Positions 10,615 to 22,110 of a stretch of 64,000 nt of DNA are shown here, piece after piece (position 1 is the stretch's first letter; each line of letters opens with the position of its first letter). Below the pieces are notes generated by a model that searched no databases, had not been told where the DNA came from, and was given only the letters and a program-made list of their open reading frames with translations. This DNA comes from Alopecurus myosuroides (Eukaryota; Streptophyta; Magnoliopsida; Poales; Poaceae): the NCBI GenBank assembly GCA_028641055.1, contig CM054060.1, positions 58,595,100-58,659,099 of the forward strand. The letters run 5' to 3'. A program made the translations under genes and the position numbers.

Positions 10615-12196
10615 TCAATCTAGAAGCCCACCGTCGGTACCACCACTCACCGGAGTTGAAGCACCAAGGTTGGTTGCCTCGCGAGCTTGACGCGCCTGCA
10701 ACTTCCTCGCCATGATCTCGGCCTTGCTCTCTTTCCACCACAGCAGCTGATCGTCGTCCATGTCCTTGTTGTTCATCATCATGATCTCCTTCTCCTCGGC
10801 CAAGAGCTCCTTCATGGCTTTGGTTTGTTTGAGAGCCAACATCTGGGCATCCAACTCGGCCTTGCGCATTGCCTCCTCCCGTTTTGCTGCCACCTTGGCA
10901 AGCTTGACCTCCTTTTTCTTCTCGGTGATGAGGATCTTGGTCTCCAATGTTTTGAATGCTATTTCCTCCTTTGCCCTAATGTGCTGATCCATCTTGTCCT
11001 TGAAGCTAGCTGCCTCGGCTTCTAGCCTCTGCCTCTCCTTCGCCTTCTTGTTGCCCTCGGGCTTGCCTACGTTTCGACCACTCATGTCTTCCTCTTCATC
11101 ATCCATGTTGAGCATTGCCTACTTCTTGCACTTTGGTTCTTCGTCCCTCAACTTCCACTTGGGAAGGTGTTGGAGCAAGTTGAAGCAATGTTCAAACTGA
11201 AATTCCTTATTCTTGGAGGCGGCCATGTCTTTGTACCGCAATTGAGCATACTTGGGCTGCACATCAATAATGTAGTGTGATGTTTACACAAGAACACATA
11301 GTTTGCACAAGAAATATGTTAACTTACGTAGTCCGATGCCACACATCCACTTGGTGGATTATCCGCCACTTGGTCCATGGCAGCGCTCCAACGAGAACAA
11401 GCTGGCTTGATCGTGTTCCACCGGCCTTCAAGGGAGCGGTAGGATCGATCCGTCAAACTCTTCGTGCGAGGCTTGAGCTTGTGGTAAAGATCCTTAATGC
11501 GTTGCCAATAGCGCTTGCCGGTTTGATCAGTGCCGGTGGAAGCATCCATAGACACTTTGCCCCACGCATGGACCAATGTCACATCTTCAATCTCGGTGTA
11601 GTTGGACTGTTTCCCCGGTTTGCTCCGCCGCGCAGCAGCCGCCTCGACCTCAACCACGTCGTCGTCCACCTCTTCGTCGGCCTCTTCATCCTCGGCATAG
11701 TCAGCATAGTCGTCGTCGAACGCACCAATGCCCGCCTCCAAATCCACCGCTGAATCATTGAGCATGGCAATGTAGGTTGTTGCAACGGGCGGCGCGGGCA
11801 CTTCGTCGAGCACCTCGCGGACGTCAGCAGAGGAAGGCGTGGGGGCATGCGGAACGGGCGGCGACGGAACTTCGTCGAGCACCTGCGTGGGCAGAACGGC
11901 CGTTGCAGGCGCCGCGGTCTTCTTCCCCTTTGGCGCCGGCCCCTCACCGCGGTCTTCTTCACCCGCCCCCCTATGGCGGGAGCAGTAGTGGTCGCCGCCG
12001 CCGCCGCTACCGCCGCCGGTGTGTCGAAGAAGATCTTCGGGGTCCTCTTCCTCTTCATCGGCATGGTGGCGGTGATGACGGCCGCGACTTCGGCGGAGGT
12101 TGGCTCACCACCCACGATGTCGACGGGGGCATTATTCACCACCTCAGACATGGGTGGTGCGTCGTCGGTGGTCGGAGGGGCTTGTGAGACGTCCAT
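10615..12196 (-). pseudogene. Harbinger ORF1-type Myb/SANT (trihelix-like) protein with NAM-associated C-terminus, broken
   Basis: The frame from ATG 12196 encodes an Ala/Pro-rich start, then a frameshift near 11945 moves coding sense into the frame that carries the SANT/Myb-like block: EDVTLVHAWGKVSMDA, GKRYWQRIKDLYHKLKP and SLEGRWNTIKPACSRW. Exon 1 ends at 11328 before GTAAGT. Exon 2 starts at 11256 after TGCAG (71-bp intron) and continues the domain with KYAQLRYKD. It then meets a TAG at 11119-11121 where homologues would be expected to read through. After that comes the charged helical NAM-associated segment (KKAKERQRLEAEAASFK and onward) to 10615. In autonomous PIF/Harbinger elements this protein assists the transposase by DNA binding and nuclear import. 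Here one frameshift plus one nonsense make it non-functional as written. Confidence 0.75.
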
Positions 12197-12492
12197 GCCG
12201 GCGAGATCTGGCCACGCGGTGGCCGGGGAGGGCGAGGCGGCGGAGATCCGGCGGCGGCGGCGGCGGTTGGGAGGTTCGCGCGCAGTTGGGGAAAAGGTGA
12301 GGGGTTGACCCTCTACATCTCCTCCCGACCCGCACATGTAGGGTCGACGGGCCGTCCCGTACTGAAACTTGTAAAAATTCGTCCGGGGTGGTCCATTTAG
12401 GGGGTCTGCTAGATGGCCGGGTAGAGTCCAAACCCGTATATCAGCGGTTATTATACGGGTTTGGGCCATTTAGGGGGTCTGTTAGATCGTTA

Positions 12493-15484
12493 AGTAGCAT
12501 GTCGTTTGAGTAGAGCATGTTAAGCGAGTCCTGGACGCATGTGTGTGGTGTGGCCTTGACTGCGCTGCACATGCGTGCGTGCGTGCCGACATGAGATGCG
12601 TCCAGAACCTGGCCGTTTCGGTGCCCATCACCGAACCATCTGAATCGTCCCTTGGCGCATCTGCGTCTGCGTGTGATGGCCATGCCGCCATGCCCCTGCT
12701 GTGTTAGCTCTGCCTAAACTCCAACCATTCACCTGTTCTTTCTGCCTTCCTGGATTTTCCTGCGAGGATTACAAGTTGCACATCACGCCATGTCGGGGAT
12801 ATACGAAACTTTTCTTCTTTCCTTAGATTGGGATACACGAAACCTGACCTCATGAATATGGTCATGGTACACCTACACACGAGATCACTTGCACGTGTCA
12901 TGCTTGAACTTGCGAGGAACCACAGGGAACCCATATTGGGTGCTGATCATAGAACTACACAAGTCTAAATGATGCACACTTCAACCTGAGCAGGAGTTCA
13001 GAAATGAATAAAAAAAATATAAGTGCCGTACGTTATCGGGCCAAAGGTAGGCCTGGCCCACAATGAACAGTTCTCACGAATCCCCGGGAAGGGATTTGCG
13101 ACCGTTTTGATGAATAGTGGTAGCGTCCCCTGAAAAAACGAAAAAGTCAGCGGTAACGTGCGGATTTACGGATCATGATTAATGTTTGTAACTGAAGAAA
13201 TTTCACCTCTAAGAAAGAAAACTGTTACTGAAAACCCTCCTTCTGAAGACTTCTCTACCCGTGACAGCCCATGCCCGAACATAGTGGTAACCGCTAGCTA
13301 GCTCTTTCTTCTCAACAACAACAAAAAAAAAAAAGAACTAGCTCTTCGCACACCGAGCCAGTTCCATGTTCGGGCACGCCACCCTGCCGCTGTCATTTCA
13401 AGTTTAGGGTCCAAAATTAAGAGATGATGATTTTTCTTTCGGACAGACTGGATAGAGTAGGTTGTTCTAGACCTTCGTGGGCGCTAGATCTCTAGCGGTT
13501 TCTTTTTTCTTGGCCTAGGCCGTTCCATGTTTGCTTCTCCTATATCAATATAAAATACAAAGTTTTTGCCTCGCTTCAAAAAAACAAAAAAGAAATGCTT
13601 TTGTTTCACCCGACAGTAAACTATTTCCACTTCTGATTAATTACAGTACCATTATTAATAGTGGGCGCCATTTACCGAGTTAAACATATTTCAAAACGGA
13701 GGAAAACAGTTTTTCCTAGGGATGGAGAATAGAACGAAAGCGGAAAAAAGAAAAGAAAAGCTGCACTACTCTTACAATGATGCTACCCAAGTGCTTGGCG
13801 CTGGCTAGACTCGGACCCAATTTGCGCTGTTGCTTTTTGTTCTATCTTAGCAAGGATGATATGTGACATTATAGGATACCTCGGTATATTCATATATTTA
13901 CCGTTCCTGGTCAAATATTTTTCGAAGCAGAGGGAAATGATTTGCCTAGGTATGCATCACAAAAATAAAGTGAAAAAAAAGGAAAGCCACAAGCTACTCT
14001 TATAACAGGACTTTGTTATCCAAGTGTTTTTGCACCGGCTCGGCTTGGACCGAATTTGCGGCCTTGTTTCTCTTTACTTAGCACGGATGATCCGTGGCAT
14101 GATGTGACGCCTCGACATAATTTTTTCATCGCATAAGCCGACAACTTTATTTTGTCGTTTTTCTGAAGATTTTGCTTTGACCAGCCAGCATTTGAAGTTC
14201 TTCGTCGCCAATTGGACCATGTCGAAGTGGGGGCAGGCAGCCCTAGCCGGTCATTTTTATCGTTCCCCCGACGTTAGATCGTAGAGCGGCATTGCAACGT
14301 AAGATGCGGCCGAGCTGCCTCTAGCACCCACCTGCATAACGAGCGAAGGCCGTAGTTTTGCCGTCCCCTCCCCCCTCCGTTGGGTGATATGCCCCCGTGT
14401 TCCACCCCAAGACAACCGGAGAAGAATTTGTATTTTGACGGCGCCTACGCCTTCTGAAGGGTGCAATGCATGGCCGCTTAGACCTGCTAAGACATCCGTG
14501 CACGTAGATATATACAAACTTGTGCAAAAACAAAGCAGAGTTAATCCACCGCCGACATTCTTGTTATTCTGCCAAAAAATCTGAATAATTTAAAGTTCAT
14601 ATATTCCGGACATCTTTGATTGATGACTTTTTTTTTTTTTGCTGCAACTCTCGTTTTTTTTCTTTTGCGAATTTATGTTTTGGCGAATAATACTCTTATG
14701 GATGCGTGTACCGACAAGGTGTGGAATTTGTTGGCAGTAATAAACGAATAAATATCAATTCTACAGTGAGGGGACTGTGGTGTGGCAATGGAAACTATAC
14801 CTCGTTTGTCGATGGATACTGGATAGCATCAGCTGATCAGCCTACATGCATCGTTTTTATTTATTTTTCTTTCCGGTTGAAATTTGAAAACGCCACGTAA
14901 GAGATCATTTTTTTTGGGTACTATTGTCGGTCTACCAACATTTCGTGGTGAAGTTGGCACTAGTGATGAGTGCAAGCGATGGATCGAGCCGCCAAGTCAG
15001 CAACGGGCCGGCATGGGCTAGCCTTGCACGCATGGGATATGGCGGCACCACGGATGCTACGAAACGCGTCCGATCCTGCAGGTAGGAGGAGAATCGTACA
15101 AGCCACGTACGTACGAGTGACCTGCTAGCTAGCCGCGAGTGAAATACGTACGTCGGCATCTTTTGCACGAGACAAATCTCGCCTGCCTTCGTCGAGAGGC
15201 GTCCCGCACTCCCGAGGAGTACACAGCAACATCAGTTGTACCTCGCGCACGCACATGGCGTATTGCATTTGCGAGAGAGAGCGCAACAAACCAACCCCGC
15301 GTCTCCTCACATCACGCCTTCCGCTCCGCCCTCTCTCTATCCGTATCCGGAGGGAGAGATCTGTAGAGTGCACCCCATCCCAGATGCGAAGCCAAGTGTT
15401 GGAGGACTGAAGCTGCACCAATCCGGTGCACTGCACTAGTCCTAGTCGCAACTTGTCCTCCTCCCCCCTCTGCTCCGCCCTCCC
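12493..15484. other. Intergenic region between the Harbinger element and the WRC gene
   Basis: I recognise no gene here. The minus-strand ORF near 12704-12934 and others are short and featureless. The clearest structure is a diverged tandem duplication at 13671-14122. A-rich and T-rich runs occur at 13320-13335 and 14629-14641. The last few hundred bases upstream of 15484 are presumably WRC-gene promoter. Confidence 0.6.
13671..14122. repeat. Diverged tandem duplication, units about 225 bp
   Basis: Unit 1 (about 13671-13890) and unit 2 (about 13899-14122) share, in order: TTACCG, TCAAA, GAGGRAAAY, TTTTCCTAGG or TTGCCTAGG, an A-rich block, CTACTCTTA, ATCCAAGTG or ACCCAAGTG, GGCT, CTTRGACC or CTCGGACC, AATTTGCG, and TTAGCA(C/A)GGATGAT. 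The units are well diverged. No coding sense is evident. Confidence 0.6.
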
Positions 15485-15494
15485 ATAAATAAAT
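15485..15494 (+). promoter_or_regulatory. Possible TATA box of the WRC gene
   Basis: ATAAATAAAT lies about 130 bp upstream of the ATG at 15624 and just after a CT-rich block (15450-15484). It is the best TATA-like motif in the upstream region; no experimental start site is visible. Confidence 0.4.
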
Positions 15495-15623
15495 GCACCG
15501 ATCGATCCATGAGGCGAGGGCGAGGTGAGTGAGGCAACGGACGGACCCCCCTTCGATTTGCACCCTCCCCAAATCTCCATTGCTCCCCACCTCCCTGCTC
15601 TCACCAGTCCAGTCAGTCAGGCC

Positions 15624-17372
15624 ATGAGGATCCGGCGGAGGCCGCAGGCGCAGGCGCAGGCGCAGGCGCTTGTCCCCTCCCCCTACCCGCCGCAGCCGCA
15701 GGCCTCAGATCCGTCCACCCCGCCACCGCAAAACACGCCCGCACTCCATTGGCTCCCGCGATACCAGGAGTTGGAGGAGGAGAACAAGGAGTACCCAAAT
15801 GCGGATCTCGTGGACGACGAGCCCTCCCCGGCGACGAGACGAGGCGGCGGCCCATTGCCCTGGTCGCATCCGCAGGTACGCACGCACATACATCCCGTCG
15901 GCGGTTACGCCGCATGCATATCCCTTCAATTTGCGTTCCAATTCTGCTGCTATATTATTAGAGGAAAATACTGTAAGGTTTTCTTAATTTTCGTTGCACC
16001 TCGCCCCTACTGGGTGTTGGATGGATGGATGCCCGCTCAGATCTACTCAGCTGGCACAGTCGTGTTCTCTCTCTGGCAGGGCGACAACGTGGTGGGACGC
16101 AGCGGCAGCGACAGCCCCCCGGGCCGCGGTGGTGCGCGACGTCAGGGCGCAGCGGCAGAAGGCCACGGGAGGTACGTGATTGTGTGACGACGAGCTTAAA
16201 ATGGTGCGAGCGATCAGCGATGGCCGGCACCACTAGTAATAGTAGTTGTTGTTGTCCATAAAATGGAAGGCATCCAAGGCCGCTTTCCCATTCGCTGGGC
16301 GTGTTGGACTCGCGGCCGTTTTTATATGCCGCGGCCGATGCGATCCGATGCCAGCTACACGCGATCCGGTCCAACCGATTTAATACCACCACACCCCCTT
16401 CATTTGCTTGTCCAGACCCCAGGCCCTTCCTCTCTAGCCTAGTGTACCACCGAGTGTAAATTTTGTGTTAGCACTTACCAGCATATTTCATTGCACTCAT
16501 GCAGTCAGTCAATCCTCAATGAATTAGTCCATAAAAGTTGCACTCATGAGTAGTATATAACATAGTTGAACCCAATGAAATTCTGCTCTAACTTCGCCCC
16601 TGCATGCAATGCACCGTCTGTCAGTTTAGCCACTTGCTCGCAATCTTATAATGTTCCATCGGCGCCGGCCTGTTGTATTGTACTGTCGACGTACGGCCAT
16701 CGATCTCGGCGATCATGGCCTTACAGCCTGTTTGCCTTGTCCTCTTCCTTCCCATGCCCACCTACGTTACCTGCATCTGTAATGTGCTACAATCCATTTG
16801 GTGCAACGCACACCATGTTTCGGGAGGAGACATGCATGGACCATGGGCAGTATGATGCATGCGTGTGTCTATGAACCATATGTATGCCTGTGTTAGGTGT
16901 TGATAATGCATTTTTCAGTCTCGTTAACTTTAACTAATAATGATTAGTGTTGCATTGCAGCCCTGAGAACGGACATCGCGACGAGCGTGAGTGGCCGCCG
17001 GCGATCAATGCCGCTGGAGGACGTGTCGTCAACGGAGTCACGCCGTCAATGCCATTGGTCCCGAACGCGAAGGAAGGGATCAAGAGCGACGGCCCCAAGA
17101 GGCGGCGCGGCCCGGCGGTGCTGCTGGAGGGTTCCCGGTGCAGCCGCGTGAACGGCCGCGGGTGGCGCTGCAGCCAGCCCACGCTGGTCGGATACTCCCT
17201 CTGCGAGCACCACCTCGGCAAGGGCCGCCAGTCTCGGAGCGGCCGTAGTGCCGCCAGTGTGCCCAAGCTCGGCCGCACCGAGCAGGCCGGCAGCAAGAAG
17301 AACGCCGCCACCGTGGTTGCCGCGGCAGCGCCTGACGCCACCGAGCCTGCGGCACATCTAATTAACGGCTGA
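15624..17372 (+). CDS. WRC-domain zinc-finger protein, 3 exons, 251 aa
   Basis: The exons are 15624-15875, 16080-16171 and 16961-17372. All junctions are GT-AG and phases match, giving 756 nt. The protein starts MRIRRRPQ, has a Pro/Gln-rich N-terminus, an acidic patch (QELEEENKEYPNADLVDDE) and a basic patch KRRR at 161-164. The WRC finger follows: Cys175, Cys185, Cys196 and His199 with spacing x9, x10, x2 (SRCSRVNGRGWRCSQPTLVG, then SLCEHHLGKGR). The WRC motif is plant-specific, found in growth-regulating factors and small WRC-only proteins, and is thought to act in nuclear targeting and DNA binding. No QLQ domain is present, so this is not a full GRF. Exon 2 also has a reasonable alternative frame (TTWWDAAAATAPRAAVVRDV), which would need a different acceptor and breaks the phase with exon 3; I therefore prefer the model given. 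Confidence 0.85.
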
Positions 17373-18809
17373 TCGACGTCGGGATCCGTGGAACCGTGAG
17401 ATTCTCTTTGATTCCGTCGAGAAGTTCGCATTCCTGTAGCGTCCCTGTGATTACTAGCATTGCGGATTAGTGGCCACAAATTTGTGGTGCATCGATTTGA
17501 TTCTATTCATCGGTCGATCGTTTGGTACCCTCGCTGCTTCGGCAACATGTACAGAGTCATGAACCAGAACCACCATTGATTGCACCACCCGATAGAGCCA
17601 CCGTTATATATAGCTGCTTCATCTCATCATCTGGCGTAGTGCAAGTGCTAATCGAAGTTCAACAATGCAACTTCAGGACTGTATTTTGCGATGAAGAGAT
17701 CATTTTTTTTCTTAAAGTTTTTGGTAGTGTCCGTGCTCGATGCATCCATGGGCAACTGGTTCAAGCAAATACTACTACTACGTAGTACAGTACGTGCTTG
17801 AAATGATCACCTGAAGAAAATGGAGGCAGAGAAATCCGAACAAAGCGTGATGGGGGAGTGGTCACGACGCTGTCTGAGACAGATAGACAGACCGGGAACT
17901 TGTCAGTGTCGCACTGTCATGGCGGTGCTTAAGTACAATGAATACACTCATACTATAACCTTTTCCTGACAATGTTTGAGGGTCGAGATTAATCAAAGCA
18001 GGACCACCAGCATAGGATCCGTACGCGTATCAGCCCTCTGTCAGATTAGCGCATGTGTACGGGCATACACGAGGGATAGGAGAAAAGAAGACGAAATAAT
18101 TTGGGTAAAACAGGATGCGTCGGTTAGATGCTTTTGGATGCTAGCACGTCGAGGAGATCCGGATGAGCTAGCAGATCTCCAAGCTAGCTGCATGTGGTGT
18201 GGTGGAGTCGCTCTACTGTAGCTCATCACAAACTTAACATCTTATTCTTTCAATTTGAAAAAAAAAAAGAGCAGAAATGGAACGAGTAGTACATTGTGTG
18301 CATCAGATCGTGGGCACAGATCGAACAGGGGCAAAAAGATGTGCTAGTGCAACCTCTGATTCACCAGAATCTATCCATAGGGGGTGTTTGGTCGCGTGTG
18401 GCATTTTGGGCCTCTTCCTCGGTCGGCCTGTGGAGGTCTGGTTTAGCTGATGTAACATTTTGTGACATGTTGTTCACTTTGTTTGGTGGCCTGCATCGCA
18501 TCGGTGGCAATATAGATACAACCTGTTTGGTTGTGTGCAGTTTCTGCCTCTGTCTCCGCAAATGCAAACTACAACTGTTTGGTTGCGAGAATGTTGCCAT
18601 TTGGGTCACATACAGAAGAGATCGGCTCACCTCTTTCAAAACAGGTGAAGTTGCCATACTAGTAGCACACATAAGAGCAACAACCGATTAAGGAACTACA
18701 TAATTAATAGCTACTTATGATATGTAAGTAACATGTGCATATATCCCATGCAACCCCTGGCACAAAATAAACGGGTTCTACAACGACCCGCCACCATCAT
18801 CGTCAACAT
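17373..18809. other. Intergenic region after the WRC gene
   Basis: No gene or element with matched ends is recognised. GTTTGGT recurs at about 18385, 18480, 18527 and 18579 within a degenerate stretch (18376-18690) that could be an old MITE-like repeat. I could not find a matching inverted end. Confidence 0.5.
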
Positions 18810-18910
18810 TTATACAAAGGTGACATCTTCTTGGAAACACATGTCATGGCGTTTGCAGAAGAATGCCCCCTCTGTGGAGGTGTTGTACTTGAAGATCCTC
18901 ATCTTGAAGT
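18810..18910 (-). pseudogene. 3' part of a minus-strand ORF split by element X (possible B3-domain gene)
   Basis: Reading minus from the insertion site gives KMRIFKYNTSTEGAFFCKRH and ends at TAA (18810-18812). When element X and one copy of GAAGT are left out, the frame joins without interruption to the upstream part at 39936, reading NGWKDFSKN, then VYKYKDGDF, then KMRIFKYN. That order resembles the C-terminal half of a plant B3 DNA-binding domain (GW-x2-F then GD-x-F). Identity as B3 is inference; continuity of the ORF across the empty site is seen directly. Confidence 0.5.
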
Positions 18911-20464
18911 TGTCGCACCCTGATTTCTAGGGGATACTCATCGGGCCGAACTGGATAGCAGGTGCTTGGATTATGGGGCATAACTGCTCCCACGTCCCAG
19001 CTTCCTAGTAGGCCTGCGCTTATGCGCAACAACACAAGCCCTGCTATTCCATCGTCGATGTAAACCATCCACTAGAAACCTAAGGCACTACTGTCGACGT
19101 ACTTCATATCAACCACGCAGGGTACGTCAACAGCGTTAAACAGAATGATAACACAGAATGTCTCTAAGACACAAAAGATTGAAATAAGATTGCAAATAGC
19201 CTTCACTAAGGCAGAGAATTTCAGATACAATCATTCAGAGGACACATGTCCCAACATATCATTCATTACATCAGCGGAAGCAAACAACGGTGTCTGAGTA
19301 CAGACAAAACCAAAGGCTCAAGAAGCCGGGGAAAATAAAGAAGACGAAGCCCATCCACGTAGGTCCTGGATCCTGCCCGAGGTCCAGCTATCTACTCGTC
19401 TGCAGTCTCGTCAAACTCCACGAAGTAGCCATCCTGGTGATCATCGTAGCCGTAGCCGTAGTCTGCGTAAACCACAGCCCCAACGGGGTCAGTACATCCA
19501 GGTACTGGCAAGCAAGACTCACACTTCATCAAAGAGTTACCCATCAACACAAGCATAGATGCTTGGGATCAACGGAAGAATAGGTGATATGAAAGCTGCA
19601 GCGGGCTGCTCTAACCAACTACAGAGATAACTACAAGTTCCGGCTAACAGAAGAAGATAAGATCGAGGATTGTAACCAACGAAAAGATAACTTCAACCAA
19701 ACCCATCCTGGATCTCGCCCCTTATCCGAAGAAGCAATCCGAGGATAACTCACACAGTTTTATTAAAGGTGAATCAAGTTATTGTGCGAATAACCTATTA
19801 CTAGTCAAATTATTAATCATTAAGTGTAGATGGTTGATCATTATGTTGAAGTTGTCCTGAGTACTTGTTAGCCAGTACTTTCACCAAGTAATCCATAACC
19901 GCGGAAAACACGGCTTCTCGAGAAGATTATCCCTGCAGGGTTGCACCAATTTAGCCGTACACGCATGAATATCCCGCCAGATGGAGCGGCCACTCCACCA
20001 AGCGGGGCACTCAACACAACCCAACCCTTCTTCGCATCAAGCCCAAAGCACCGCGTGCTGTGCGTGCGCGGCTAATCCAGCCCCCGAAGAAAAGGGGACC
20101 TTCATAGCACTGGAAGACCACGCCGCCCTAAATGCCGACTACGAAAGTTCCACCCGGGCGCCAAGGGCTCGCAAGATCATGCATGCAGCAAATGGAAAGC
20201 CCGAACTAGTACGGCGATTTGGACGAGATATGAATCGAGTCAAGTTGAGGGGGGCGCCCATACTCGCTTCCCACATGCGGGTAGTGCGCTCATCATGGAT
20301 CAGTAGACAAGACCCTTTTCCTAATTAGGGGGTCGACACTAGCAGGCCTCAAAACCACTTAGGGCCTCCTGCCGGTGCCTTATCATCAAATTATTATTAC
20401 AATTAGCATTAACATGATTGATTGATTAACATTTCGAGCCCCCGGTACAATAAAAGTAGAAGAA

Positions 20465-20469
20465 GTAAC
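20465..20469. other. Target-site duplication GTAAC of element Y (second copy 31467-31471)
   Basis: GTAAC immediately precedes the 5' LTR of Y and immediately follows its 3' LTR. The intact sister LTR of X shows the unoccupied site GAAGTAACCGATAAC with a single GTAAC, which confirms the duplication. Confidence 0.95.
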
Positions 20470-21927
20470 TGAAAGTGCATGGTTCCCCCATATGTGGTTT
20501 TGGTAATTAATGACAATCCTTATGGACTAATGTTTGCATTGAGTTATCTTTGTAGATCTTGTTCATAGGAAATAATGGAGTTCATGTGTTGAACTCTATT
20601 AGCTTCCTTGATGGCCATTGTTACATTCAAGGATTTATATGAAGAATGGTCATGGTTTGTGTTGAGCTTATTGCTAGTGTGTCTTGAAGAAAAGGATTAG
20701 GTGATCTTTCATTATCTTCTTCAAGACATCATCTTTAGAAGTGAGAAGCAAAGATACAAGGTTGATCAAGCAAAGCGATCAACACACAAAGCTACAAGTT
20801 GTACCAAGTGGGATTGTGTATCTCATGGTATGGTAAGCAATTGTCAAATATAGCTTTGTGAACTAACCCATGATATGTGTGTGTCGCATCTCTATGTGTG
20901 GTTAGGTATCTTTCCATGGGCATGAACCAAAAGGAATATTTCATTTAGCCCATGGTCTATGTCGTCGTCAAGCGGTGTTTGTCATCTAGCTTGACGTGGA
21001 AGCTCAAGTGAAGCATCTAGAAGATATCCTATGCTTGATGCTTGCCACCCTTTTGGAGATTGTGGCCTTGTGAAGATTTGCCGAAGGGTCTCTCCCATAA
21101 TGGTGTATGGGGGAGCTAGTCTCTCCCATAATGGTGTATGGGGGAGCAACTTGCAAGTCTTCATGAAGCGGAGTTTGTGCTAGCAAGCGCAATCAAGAAA
21201 GAAGATCCAACTTGAGAGAGTCAAGATCGTCATCATCTAGCTCAAGTGGAATGCTCAAGGCAAAGGTATAATCTTGATAGGTTTTCTATTTTACCGGTCT
21301 CGTGTCTTTGGGAGACCGGGTTATAGGATAGATAGTCGTACTATCAAGAGGGGCTCTCAAGTGAGTAACTCGATCGAATCGTTATGGAGAGCTCAAACCT
21401 TTGCATACCTTGCATATCATCTTTCTTGGTTCTTATTTGGCTTTTGTCTCCTTTGGGTTTTAGTGCTTGTCGTGATCTTCATGACAAATCTTGGTTTCTC
21501 GAAAACGGATTTCGTAAGAAAACTTTGTTGCGTTTTCGGTGGTGAAAATATTCCGTTCGTCTTTGAGAATGTTCCCACACCTTCCATGTGTGGTAACTTC
21601 TCCATACTTTGAGGTATCAATATTTTCACCTTTTATTTGGATACTCCTTGTTGTTATCTTTCCAATGCATTTGGACTCACCTAATTCGGAATTCATTCGC
21701 AAAAGTTATGTGAGTTTTCGTGTTGGAAGTTTTACCGGTTGTTCCTTTTAGAGAGGTTAAACCTTTCTATATTTGGTTTTAGTTTCCATTGTTGGGCAGT
21801 GATGTTTCTCTGCATGATCTTGTAGAGTTTTTCATTACGAACTCAACGAGCCAAAGATCATCAAAAACGGAGTCCGGACGCAAAAGTTATGAAGTTTCTA
21901 GTTGAGCCATTTTTCGGTACTGACATG

Positions 21928-22063
21928 AACCGGATTATTGGAAACCGGATTTTTCGGGGCATACCGGATATTCCGGTTTCGACGGATTTCAGACCAGTTT
22001 TCGCACTGGAGTGAACCGGATTATTTGAACCGGATTATTCACTTCGGACCGGATATTCCGGTC
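21928..22063. promoter_or_regulatory. CCGGAT motif array upstream of the Y LTR TATA box
   Basis: Six CCGGAT and two inverted TCCGG sites fall within 136 bp, ending about 40 bp before the TATA-like motif at 22101. Two of them form ACCGGATATTCCGGT, a near-palindrome with a 3-base centre. The same array recurs unchanged in the 3' LTR at 30328-30463. It is a candidate enhancer or silencing target; binding factors are unknown. Confidence 0.5.
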
Positions 22064-22100
22064 CCAAAATTCCTGCACAACGGCTAGTTCTTGTGGGGAC

Positions 22101-22110
22101 CTATTTAAGG
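22101..22110 (+). promoter_or_regulatory. TATA-like motif of the Y LTR
   Basis: CTATTTAAGG lies in the LTR after the CCGGAT array and before a C/T-rich stretch. It is the best candidate core promoter for transcription of the element. Confidence 0.45.

Larger units (their letters stand above)
10251..12489 (-). mobile_element. PIF/Harbinger-like element carrying only the Myb-like ORF
   Basis: TTA occurs at both edges (10248-10250 and 12490-12492). The left end reads GAGCATGTCTAATAGACCCC; the right end on the other strand reads CGATCTAACAGACCCC, so the inverted repeats match in a shared ATCTAAYAGACCCC-like core, and the right end seems to lack the outermost bases. A second copy of the right subterminal wording (CCATTTAGGGGGTCTG) occurs at about 12396-12411. 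Inside is a minus-strand gene for the Myb/SANT partner protein of Harbinger elements, without a transposase gene. Boundaries on the right are less certain than on the left. Confidence 0.65.

Noticed and set aside
15125..15604. Minus-strand ORF of 159 codons upstream of the WRC gene
   Set aside because: No domain or promoter, and it overlaps the probable WRC promoter and leader. Stop-free length is expected by chance in this GC-rich interval.
18376..18690. Possible Tourist-like MITE beginning GGGTGTTTGG
   Set aside because: GTTTGGT recurs several times, but no matching inverted end and no TTA/TAA flanks were found.
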